Source of the DNA: Actinomycetota bacterium
GTDB taxonomy: Bacteria; Actinomycetota; Nitriliruptoria; Nitriliruptorales; Nitriliruptoraceae
Reading direction: 5' to 3'
NCBI GenBank assembly: GCA_017852335.1
Contig: JAFMLG010000002.1
Location: 38,849-89,848, forward strand
Length of the DNA: 51,000 bases
Shown here one piece after another: positions 8,355 through 14,220 of this stretch (its first letter is position 1; every line of letters starts with the position of its first letter). Both the position numbers and the translations under genes were made by a program. Under the pieces are notes generated by a model that saw only the letters and a program-made list of their open reading frames with translations, was not told the DNA's origin and ran no database searches.

Positions 8355-9710
8355 TCACACCTCGAGGACGTCGACCGCGGTCTCGACCGCGTCCCGGGGG
8401 ATCAGCGTCGGCCAGAGCGAGGTCACCGGGCGCGGCCGACCCGGGGGCAGGATCGCCGACCCGACGCCGCCGAGGGTCCAGAGGTGGAGGATCTCGCGGC
8501 GGACCGCCTCTGCCTCCTCCCGGGTGTCGCAGTGCGCGGCCACGCGGAGCCCGACCTCGTTCAGGTCACCCGTCGGGTCCGGCGCGGTCGGGCCGTGCAG
8601 CGCGTTGACGCCGAGCTCCTCGAACACGATCTCGCGGGGCCGGACGCCCAGCGCGTCGAGGCGGCGACGCACGATCTCGGCGCCCTTGCGGGCCTTCGGC
8701 AGCGCGTCCGGCCAGGAGAACATCGCGACGCCCTCGCCGATCCAGCCGTCGTCGAACCCGACGCAGACCTTCAGCGTGTCCGGCCGCTCGCGGCCCGTCA
8801 TGCCCGTCGCCCGGACGCGGTCCGGACCGACCTGACGGAACACCGGACCGGTGAAGTCCGCCACGCCGTCGGGCATGAGGTACGAGCGCGGGTCCGAGAT
8901 CTCGTAGACGAGCTGCTCCTTCAGGGTCATCTCGGTCACGAGACCGCCGGTGCCGTCGAGCTTCGTGAACTCGGCCTCGCCGGACTCCTCGACCTCCGCG
9001 ATCGGGAACCCGATGTCCCACGTCGCGCCGGCCTCGGCCCAGAAGTTCGAGACCGACCCCGTCGCGAGTGCGGCGCACTCGAGGAGGTGCCCGATGGTGA
9101 CCGCGGCACCGATCAGCTCGGGGTCGTCGTACGACCACCCGAACTCGTGCATCAGCGGTCCGACGTACAGCGCGTTGTCCGAGGCCCGCCCCGTGACCAC
9201 GACGTGCGCGTCCCGCTGCAGGCCCTCGACGATGCCCTCGGCCCCGATGTACGCGTTCGCGGCGACGACCCGGTCGAGGATGCGACCGATGTCCTCCTCG
9301 CCGGTGTCGAGGTTCGGGAACCGGTGGCCCTCCGCGTGCAGCCGGAGCATCGTGGCATGGACGTCGTCGCCGGTCACGACCGCGACGCGCGTCCCCTCGA
9401 GGCCGTGGCGGCGGGCGACGTCGATGACCCGCTCGCCGGCGGCCGCCGGGTTCGCGCCACCGGCGTTGGTGACCAGCCGGACCCCGCGCGCCCGGGCCTC
9501 GGGGAGGATCGCCTCCATCCACGGCACCACGTCGGCGATGAACCCGCGCGACGGGTCCTTGGACCGCTGCCGCTGCAGGATCGAGAGCGTCAGCTCGGCG
9601 AGGTGGTCGAAGCAGAGGTAGTCGACCCGCCCCGAGGCCGCCAGCTTCACGGCGGGCTCGAGGAGGTCGCCCCAGTAGGCGGAGCCGGCGCCGAGTCGGA
9701 CGGTGCGCAT
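8355..9710 (-). CDS. AtuA-like DUF1446 acyl-CoA catabolism protein
   Basis: This 451-residue protein matches the N-terminal domain of AtuA (DUF1446), known from the citronellol/geraniol (acyclic terpene) pathway of Pseudomonas and common in acyl-CoA operons. Landmarks are RLGAGSAYWGDLLEPA at the start, VTNAGGANPAAAGERVIDVA, and VVTGRASDNALYVGPLMHEFGW. The mechanism is not established. In Pseudomonas the small C-terminal domain belongs to the same protein; here it is a separate gene (7242-7568), with the enoyl-CoA hydratase gene between. ATG 9710 is preceded by AAGGGA. It follows maoC by 76 bases and precedes ech by one base. Confidence 0.85.
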   Translation of the reverse strand: MRTVRLGAGSAYWGDLLEPAVKLAASGRVDYLCFDHLAELTLSILQRQRSKDPSRGFIADVVPWMEAILPEARARGVRLVTNAGGANPAAAGERVIDVARRHGLEGTRVAVVTGDDVHATMLRLHAEGHRFPNLDTGEEDIGRILDRVVAANAYIGAEGIVEGLQRDAHVVVTGRASDNALYVGPLMHEFGWSYDDPELIGAAVTIGHLLECAALATGSVSNFWAEAGATWDIGFPIAEVEESGEAEFTKLDGTGGLVTEMTLKEQLVYEISDPRSYLMPDGVADFTGPVFRQVGPDRVRATGMTGRERPDTLKVCVGFDDGWIGEGVAMFSWPDALPKARKGAEIVRRRLDALGVRPREIVFEELGVNALHGPTAPDPTGDLNEVGLRVAAHCDTREEAEAVRREILHLWTLGGVGSAILPPGRPRPVTSLWPTLIPRDAVETAVDVLEV

Positions 9711-9786
9711 CGGGATCCCTTCGGTGGGAGCGGGTGCGGTGGAGTCGGTGGTCGAGTCGGGCCGGGTCGGGCGGCCGGCCGGCCGA

Positions 9787-10341
9787 TCAGCCGCCGTCGG
9801 CCGGACGCGGGTCGCGGACCCGCATGAGGAAGCCGGAGCGGAAGGTCAGGACGGTCTCGTCGCGCTGGTTCCGGACGTCGTAGGCCAACGTGACCCGGCC
9901 GCGCTCGGGCCGGCGCGTCGGGACGTGCTCGACCACGGTCGCGAGGACGTGGATGGTGTCCCCGGGCAGGACGGGCCGCGGCAGCCGGACCTCGTCGAGT
10001 CCCAGCCACGCGATCACGGCGTCGCCGAAGAAGCCGGTCTGGATCACGAGACCCAGCGACAGCGCCAGCGAGAGGGGCCCGTGCGCGATCACCGATCCGA
10101 AGTCGGTCCGGGACGAGGCGTCCTGGTCGACGTGGAGGGGCAGCCAGTCCCCGGCGAGGTTGGCCCAGGAGACGACGTGCGTCTCGGTGACCGTCATCCC
10201 CCGCGTGCGCAGATGCGTCCCGGCGGCGAAGTCCTCCCAGTACCGGTCGTACGGGCGGAACTCCGGTCCGGCCGGCACCGCGTCGGCGGCGCCGGTGGCG
10301 TCCGCGGCGGCACCGGGCGCCGCCTCGTCACGGCCCCGCAC
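9787..10341 (-). CDS. MaoC-like dehydratase
   Basis: This 184-residue hot-dog-fold protein is of the MaoC/R-hydratase type, which hydrates 2-enoyl-CoA. The catalytic motif appears as NLAGDWLPLHVDQDAS (Asp and His of the usual GDxNPxHxD, with Asn replaced by Leu), followed by FGSVIAHGPLSLALSLGL. PRPVLPGDTIHVLATV and the final GFLMRVRDPR also fit. Residues 1-30 are Ala/Gly/Pro-rich and probably disordered. Start GTG 10341 has GGAGGAGG five bases upstream. It is the first gene of the operon driven by the promoter at 10393-10422, just downstream of tetR. A second hydratase-like gene (ech) in the same operon suggests two different hydration or isomerisation steps. Confidence 0.88.
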   Translation of the reverse strand: MRGRDEAAPGAAADATGAADAVPAGPEFRPYDRYWEDFAAGTHLRTRGMTVTETHVVSWANLAGDWLPLHVDQDASSRTDFGSVIAHGPLSLALSLGLVIQTGFFGDAVIAWLGLDEVRLPRPVLPGDTIHVLATVVEHVPTRRPERGRVTLAYDVRNQRDETVLTFRSGFLMRVRDPRPADGG

Positions 10342-10392
10342 GACGACCTCCTCCCCCGTTCGGACCGTCCGCCGCGCGGGCGGACGACGGCC

Positions 10393-10422
10393 AACATACT
10401 AGCGTTCGTTCGTCGCCGTCAA
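10393..10422 (-). promoter_or_regulatory. Promoter with operator-like 13-mer in the spacer (site 2)
   Basis: Minus-strand promoter for maoC: -35 TTGACG (10422-10417), 18-base spacer, -10 TATGTT (10398-10393). TAGTAT with a 15-base spacer is an alternative. The spacer holds GACGAACGAACGC (10414-10402), identical to site 1 at 7231-7243. It overlaps the last codons of tetR, whose C-terminus TNER-stop is encoded by the operator itself. This placement suggests repression of maoC-atuA-ech by the TetR protein (inference). Confidence 0.6.
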
Positions 10423-11031
10423 CGGGGGCAGGACCGGACACAGCGGTCCGAAGGTCCGGGGCAGCAGCTCCTGGACCTCCTCGAGCGAGAGCCGGCCGTC
10501 GGGCCGGTACCAGACCGCCACGTTGGTGCAGATCGCCAGGGCGGCGAGCGTCGCCAGCTGGACGTCGGGGATCTCGAGCTCGCCGGCGGTCACCCCGGCC
10601 TCGAGGGCCTCGCGGAGCATCAGCTCGTACCGGTCCCGGAGCGCCACGATCTCCCGGCGGTTCGCGTCGTCGAGACCGCGCAGCTCGGTGTTCCCGATGA
10701 ACGTCTCCTTGCGGCGCTCGGCGTGGAACCGGATCGAGGTCCGGAGGAAGGCCCGGACCCGGGCGACGGGCCGCTCCCCCGCCGCGGCCATCTCGCGCTC
10801 GGTCTCCTCGATGAGCTCGACGAGGACCGTCCGCATGATGTCCCCGAGGAGCGCCTCCTTCGAGTCGATGTGGTTGTAGAGGCTGCCGACCTGGAGGCCG
10901 ACGGCGTCCGCCAGCTGGCGCAGCGACGTCGCGTAGTACCCCTCGCGGTGGAACAGGTCCACCGCGGCCTCGAGGATGCGCTGCCGGGGCGTCGACGCGG
11001 CCCCGTCGGTCCCGTTCGTGTTCGCGGTCAC
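10399..11031 (-). CDS. TetR-family regulator, KstR2-like C-domain
   Basis: This 210-residue repressor-type regulator has the N-terminal TetR helix-turn-helix (residues 17-62: RQRILEAAVDLFHREGYYAT, then LRQLADAVGLQVGSLYNHI). The C-terminal ligand domain ends ICTNVAVWYRPDGRLSLEEV, a pattern I associate with KstR2-like TetR proteins, which often bind acyl-CoA ligands. It is therefore a good candidate for the regulator of the surrounding acyl-CoA genes, binding the 13-mer at 7231-7243 and 10402-10414. Start GTG 11031 has a strong GGAGGAGG eight bases upstream. It is divergent from the PqqD-like gene at 11224. Its own promoter region contains an inverted repeat (11119-11130) that may allow autoregulation. 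Ligand identity is unknown. Confidence 0.92.
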   Translation of the reverse strand: MTANTNGTDGAASTPRQRILEAAVDLFHREGYYATSLRQLADAVGLQVGSLYNHIDSKEALLGDIMRTVLVELIEETEREMAAAGERPVARVRAFLRTSIRFHAERRKETFIGNTELRGLDDANRREIVALRDRYELMLREALEAGVTAGELEIPDVQLATLAALAICTNVAVWYRPDGRLSLEEVQELLPRTFGPLCPVLPPLTATNER

Positions 11032-11109
11032 GCCGACCGCCTCCTCCCCCTGCCGCGCCCGGCTCCCCCCGGGCGCCCGACACCGGCCCGTTCCGACCGG
11101 TGCGGGGGA

Positions 11110-11130
11110 ATCCTAGGCGAACGCCCGTTC
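11110..11130 (-). promoter_or_regulatory. tetR promoter with inverted repeat
   Basis: On the minus strand a -10-like TAGGAT (11115-11110) is preceded by the perfect inverted repeat GAACG-GG-CGTTC (11130-11119), which falls in the expected -35/-10 spacer. Its arms share CGTTC/GAACG with the two operator-like sites of the regulon but not the full 13-mer. It could be an autoregulatory site. The leader before GTG 11031 would be about 70 bases. Confidence 0.4.
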
Positions 11131-11209
11131 ACGGACGTGAAGGCCGCCCCCGGGGTCGGGCGGCGGTCCGGCCGGGGGCGGACGGCCCGGCGGCGCGGCG
11201 TCCGGTGCC

Positions 11210-11215
11210 TAGAGT
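11210..11215 (+). promoter_or_regulatory. -10 box of a probably leaderless transcript
   Basis: TAGAGT ends eight bases before ATG 11224. With the usual 6-7 base distance from -10 to transcription start, the mRNA would begin at or next to the ATG. No ribosome binding site is present, which agrees. No clear -35 box is seen. Confidence 0.45.
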
Positions 11216-11223
11216 CCGCCCCC

Positions 11224-11499
11224 ATGACGACGCCCGAGCCCGCGCCCGACCCCACCGACGCCTCCGGGCCGGTGCGACACGATCCGACCGCCCTGCGGCT
11301 GCGCGACGGCCTGCGGGTCGAGGTCCTCGAGGACGAGGCGCTGGCGCTCGATCCGCGGGAGGGCGTCGTCCACCGGCTCGAGGGCGCCGCCGCGCGCATC
11401 GTCGCGGCGCTCCGCGACGGGCGGACGCCGGCCCTCGCCGACGACCGGGACCACCTGGTGGTCACGGCGCTGATCGAGGCCCGGATCGTCGAGTCGTAG
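11224..11499 (+). CDS. Stand-alone PqqD-like (RRE fold) protein
   Basis: This 91-residue protein has a proline/aspartate-rich N-terminus (about 20 residues) followed by a PqqD-like domain. The domain runs from LRLRDGLRVEVLEDEALALD through a EGVVHRLEGAAARIVAAL stretch to a C-terminal helix ending ALIEARIVES. This order (two strands, then a helix after the H-x-L-x-x-x-A pattern) is that of the RiPP recognition element, which binds leader peptides of ribosomal peptides such as PQQ and mycofactocin. No radical-SAM enzyme, precursor peptide or peptidase of such a pathway is next to it, so its partner is unknown. The start is chosen because of the leaderless promoter at 11210-11215. It is divergent from tetR. 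Confidence 0.65.
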   Translation: MTTPEPAPDPTDASGPVRHDPTALRLRDGLRVEVLEDEALALDPREGVVHRLEGAAARIVAALRDGRTPALADDRDHLVVTALIEARIVES

Positions 11500-11569
11500 G
11501 GCCGGAGCCCTCGGACGGGCGGACGCGGCCGACCCGTCCGGCCGGCCGAATTCCCCCGACGCCTCTCCG

Positions 11570-11575
11570 TACGGT
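11570..11575 (+). promoter_or_regulatory. -10 box upstream of the secreted HExxH protein
   Basis: TACGGT, the same hexamer seen upstream of 13567 and of 34260, lies 62 bases before ATG 11638. No convincing -35 box is visible. The assignment rests on the recurring TANNNT pattern. Confidence 0.3.
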
Positions 11576-11637
11576 CTCCGCAGGTTCACGGACCGGGCAC
11601 GACTCGGGCCCGGCGGGCGACGACGGCGGGGGTCGCG

Positions 11638-12177
11638 ATGCGGACGGACACGGAGGTGCGGACGACGGCGCGACGGCGGGCCGCTGCGGTCGCGGTCGCG
11701 GTCATGGCGGTCGCCGGGACGCTCCTGACCGCGCCGCCGGCGGAGGCGGCCCCCCGTGGGGCCGACCCCCAGCAGCGGATCGAGGCGATCGCCGACCGGA
11801 CCGGGTTCGACTGGCGCGCCGTCGGCGGCGAGTTCGTCGTCGGGTGCGCCCCGTCGACCGTCCAGGCCCGGTGCACGATGGGCGCCTACGTCACGAGCGA
11901 GCGCCGGATGTACGTCTCGCCCCGCGCCTTCGCGACCACGGCGCTCCTCGAGTACGTGGTGCTGCACGAGCTCGCGCACCTGTGGCAGTTCACGGCCTCG
12001 CCGCCGGAGCTCCGGGTCGGGGTCCTCGCGCCGTTCGGCTTCTCCGGCGTCCACGCGCTGGAGGTCGGCGCCGACTGCCTGGCGCGCCACCTGGGCGCCC
12101 GGTTCCCCGGGCACTACGGCTGCCCCGAGGAGGCCCTCCCGGTCGTCGGGGCGCTGTACGCGGCGACGGTCGGCTGA
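11638..12177 (+). CDS. Small secreted protein with HExxH zinc-peptidase motif
   Basis: This 179-residue protein starts with a signal peptide: basic residues 8-14, a hydrophobic core at about 15-31, and likely cleavage after AEA (about residue 37). The mature part contains HELAH (His110, Glu111, His114), preceded by LLEYVVL, and 28 residues later LEVGADCLARH with Glu142 in the position expected for a gluzincin third ligand. This pattern suggests a minimal secreted zinc peptidase, but no known family is recognised and substrate is unknown. Four cysteines (70, 79, 147, 162) could form two disulfides. The gene is monocistronic, 138 bases after the PqqD-like gene, and converges with the CDGSH gene 22 bases away. 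Confidence 0.7.
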   Translation: MRTDTEVRTTARRRAAAVAVAVMAVAGTLLTAPPAEAAPRGADPQQRIEAIADRTGFDWRAVGGEFVVGCAPSTVQARCTMGAYVTSERRMYVSPRAFATTALLEYVVLHELAHLWQFTASPPELRVGVLAPFGFSGVHALEVGADCLARHLGARFPGHYGCPEEALPVVGALYAATVG

Positions 12178-12199
12178 CGACCCGTCGGGACGGCACCCC

Positions 12200-12427
12200 T
12201 CACCAGGGGTAGGGCTGCGCCTCCGGGGTCGGTGCCGAGTCGAACCCCGCCTCGCGGTGGCTGCCGTCGCAGAACGGACGCACCTTCGACCGCCCGCACC
12301 GGCAGAGGGCGACCGTCCCCTCCGGGACGTCGGCCCAGGCCTCGCCGTCCGACCCCACCAGACGGATCGGCCCCTTCACGGTCAGCGGACCGTTCGTCGT
12401 GACCCGGACCTCGACCCCGTCGCTCAT
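12200..12427 (-). CDS. CDGSH-type iron-sulfur protein
   Basis: This 75-residue protein has the full CDGSH signature, CRCGRSKVRPFCDGSH (Cys42, Cys44, Cys53, His57), which binds a redox-active [2Fe-2S] cluster by three Cys and one His. The N-terminal 30 residues form the usual beta segment (GPLTVKGPIRLVGSDGEAW). No targeting signal is present, so it is cytoplasmic. Start ATG 12427 overlaps the stop of the upstream metallopeptidase gene (ATGA), so the two are co-translated. Small bacterial CDGSH proteins are electron or cluster carriers; the partner is unknown. Confidence 0.9.
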   Translation of the reverse strand: MSDGVEVRVTTNGPLTVKGPIRLVGSDGEAWADVPEGTVALCRCGRSKVRPFCDGSHREAGFDSAPTPEAQPYPW

Positions 12428-13260
12428 GCCGCACTCCCCTCGTCGACGCCGAGCGAGAGCTGGACGGCGGCCCGTCCGACCGGCCCCGTGTCGACCGCGG
12501 CGGAGTCGTGGTCCGCGGCGACCCCGACCGGAGCGTACGCGCGCGACACGGTCCCGGCGTCGAGCTCGGCGCGGATCCGCCGCCACTCGGGGACGTGGTG
12601 GTCCATGAGGCGGACGAAGCGCGGCCCGTGGGACGGCTCGATCAGGTGGACCAGCTCGTGGACGACGACGTACTCGAGTCCCTCCGGCGGCCGCGTCACC
12701 AGCTCGAGCGCCAACCAGATCCGTCGCTCCTGCGGCTCGCACGTCCCCCAGTGCGTGCGCATCCGACGGATGCCGAGGAACCGCGGGTCGACGGCGAGCC
12801 GCTCGGACCACGTCGACACCAGCGGCGCCGCCGCGGCGCGGAGGTGCCGGCGCTGCCAGCGCTCGATCGCGGCGAGGCGGCGGGCCTCGTCCGCGTCGAC
12901 CGGTGCGCGGAGCAGCAGGGCGTCGGGCGTCAGCGCCGCGCGAGCACGTCCCGGCACCGTCCTCACCTCGAGCGGCACGGGCCGACCGAGGACCCACCAC
13001 GTCTCCCCGGCGACGCCGCGCGCGAGCGGCGGTCGCGTCAGCGCGTCGCGGCGCTCCTCCTCGCGGATGCGATCGCGGTTCCGGAGGATCCAGGCGAGGT
13101 CGGCGAGGACCGCCGCCCGGACGGCGCGGTCCGAGGCGCGCAGCGGCGCCGAGACGACGACCCGGCCGTCGGGCGGGAGGACGCGGAGGTAGATGCGGCG
13201 CATGCGCCGCCGCACGACGGTGACGTCGAGCGTGACACCGCGCGCGGTGACGGTCAGCAC
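12424..13260 (-). CDS. YgjP-like (SprT/M48-type) metallopeptidase domain protein
   Basis: This is a YgjP/DUF45 family protein of about 278 residues. The N-half is a beta-rich domain (VRRRMRRIYLRVLPPDGRVV, as in YgjP). The C-half carries RMRTHWGTCEPQERRIWLAL and then VVVHELVHLIEPSHGPRF, with zinc ligands His201, Glu202 (catalytic), His205 and His211. Some family members were linked to restriction-modification loci, but this one is chromosomal beside a CDGSH gene. The start is uncertain: GTG 13260 gives the normal N-terminus, GTG 13305 is also possible, and neither has a clear ribosome binding site. The open frame runs further into tRNA-Val, which must be non-coding. The C-terminal 50 residues are low-complexity. 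Confidence 0.82.
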   Translation of the reverse strand: MLTVTARGVTLDVTVVRRRMRRIYLRVLPPDGRVVVSAPLRASDRAVRAAVLADLAWILRNRDRIREEERRDALTRPPLARGVAGETWWVLGRPVPLEVRTVPGRARAALTPDALLLRAPVDADEARRLAAIERWQRRHLRAAAAPLVSTWSERLAVDPRFLGIRRMRTHWGTCEPQERRIWLALELVTRPPEGLEYVVVHELVHLIEPSHGPRFVRLMDHHVPEWRRIRAELDAGTVSRAYAPVGVAADHDSAAVDTGPVGRAAVQLSLGVDEGSAA

Positions 13261-13351
13261 CGCGGAGCGCGTCGGAGCGCGCGGTGCGGAGGGGCGGGTC
13301 GGCACGGGTCCGGGTCCGGGACGGGCGCCGCCGGAGGGGCGGGCGGACCGG

Positions 13352-13357
13352 ATGCTA
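13352..13357 (-). promoter_or_regulatory. -10 box for the metallopeptidase-CDGSH pair
   Basis: On the minus strand TAGCAT lies between tRNA-Val and the YgjP-like gene, about 45-90 bases before the candidate GTG starts. No clear -35 box is visible, so this is a weak assignment. Confidence 0.3.
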
Positions 13358-13430
13358 GGTCCGAGGCGTCCCCGGGGGAAGGGGGTCGCCCACGTCCGCG
13401 GACGGTGCCCGGTGGGTCCGAGCGGGAGGG

Positions 13431-13506
13431 TGGTGGGGCGTAGAGGAGTCGAACCTCTGACCTCTTGCGTGTCGAGCAAGCGCTCTGCCAGCTGAGCTAA
13501 CGCCCC
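13431..13506 (-). tRNA. tRNA-Val (anticodon GAC)
   Basis: A complete cloverleaf folds on the minus strand: acceptor GGGGCGT/ACGCCCC, D stem GCTC/GAGC, anticodon stem CTTGC/GCAAG, T stem AGAGG/CCTCT with loop TTCGACT, discriminator A and encoded CCA (13433-13431). The anticodon loop is TCGACAC, so the anticodon is GAC (Val), which agrees with A73, A35 and C36. Position 33, almost always U, is C here; tRNA-Cys in this window has the normal U33. All stems pair perfectly, so it does not look like a pseudogene. Confidence 0.95.
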
Positions 13507-13537
13507 GGAGCGGCGGCTCGCGCCGACCGAGGCCCCG

Positions 13538-13544
13538 TACGGTA
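13538..13544. promoter_or_regulatory. Overlapping divergent -10 boxes
   Basis: The 7 bases TACGGTA read TACGGT on the plus strand, 23 bases before the lipoprotein GTG, and TACCGT on the minus strand, about 32 bases before the tRNA-Val 5' end. The surrounding CCGTACGG is palindromic. This could serve both divergent genes. Confidence 0.35.
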
Positions 13545-13566
13545 GCGGGGGGCGAGGGGGTCGGCC

Positions 13567-14178
13567 GTGGCGCGGACGTCGGACGGACGGCGTCGGTCCG
13601 TGCGGGGCGCCGCGGTGGTGACCCTGCTGCTCGCCGCGGCCTGCGCTCCGAGCACGACCGTGGGACCCGCCGCGCCGGTCCCGCCGTCCACGGCACCACC
13701 GGGGCCGAGCCCGGCCGAGGAGCCCGCCGGGGACGGCGCGCCGGAGGCCCCCGGCACGACCCCGGACGACGGCACGACGGCGGACGCGGACGGGGCGGCC
13801 GTGCCCGGACCCTGCGACCCGGCCGTCGAGGCCGCGGTCGCCGGGACCGTCGCGGCGCAGCTCGACGCGCTGGCGGTCGGGGACTTCGCGGCCGCGTACG
13901 CCTGGGCCAGCCCGTTCTTCCGGACCGTCGTCGACCCGGACCGGTTCACGACGATGATCCGGACCGAGTACCCCGAACTGCTGGACGTCGCGTCCCGCCG
14001 CCTCGAGGGCTGCAACGTCCTGAACCGACGCGCCGTCCTGGTCGTGGCCCTCACCGCCGGCGACGGTGCCCGGCGCACCCTCGCCTACGAGCTGGGCGAG
14101 TCCGAGGAGGGGTGGCGGATCGACGGCGCCTACGACGTCGCCCCCCGCGAGCCGGCCCCCGAGGCGCCCGAGGTCTGA
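13567..14178 (+). CDS. Lipoprotein with DUF4864-like C-domain
   Basis: This 203-residue protein has a lipoprotein signal: RRR, a hydrophobic core, and lipobox LAAAC with Cys26 as the lipidated residue. Residues 27-80 are a Pro/Thr/Ala/Asp-rich linker typical of a cell-envelope spacer. The C-terminal domain (about 85-195) reads AQLDALAVGDFAAAYAWASPFFR, then RTEYPELLD and a terminal strand GWRIDGAYDV. It resembles the DUF4864/SnoaL-like fold, with no known activity. The start is GTG 13567. It converges with putA, 42 bases away. Function unknown. Confidence 0.78.
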   Translation: MARTSDGRRRSVRGAAVVTLLLAAACAPSTTVGPAAPVPPSTAPPGPSPAEEPAGDGAPEAPGTTPDDGTTADADGAAVPGPCDPAVEAAVAGTVAAQLDALAVGDFAAAYAWASPFFRTVVDPDRFTTMIRTEYPELLDVASRRLEGCNVLNRRAVLVVALTAGDGARRTLAYELGESEEGWRIDGAYDVAPREPAPEAPEV

Positions 14179-14179
14179 C

Positions 14180-14193
14180 GGGCCGCGCGGCCC
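14180..14193. terminator. Short palindrome between convergent genes
   Basis: GGGCCGCGCGGCCC is a perfect 14-base palindrome lying between the lipoprotein gene stop and the putA stop. It could form a small GC hairpin acting on both strands. There is no T tract, so the role is uncertain. Confidence 0.25.
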
Positions 14194-14220
14194 TCCGGCC
14201 GGGCGGCGGCCCCCCGTTCG

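Noticed and set aside
9765-9786. GGCCGGCCGG-type repeats
   Set aside because: Simple GC-rich sequence common in this genome; no clear hairpin or conserved context.
11500-11637. A possible RiPP precursor after the PqqD-like gene
   Set aside because: No start codon with a ribosome binding site and no small ORF with a leader-core look in this gap.
12424-13479. Extension of the metallopeptidase frame to 13479
   Set aside because: It would read through tRNA-Val, and the extra residues are unlike the family; a start at 13260 or 13305 fits better.
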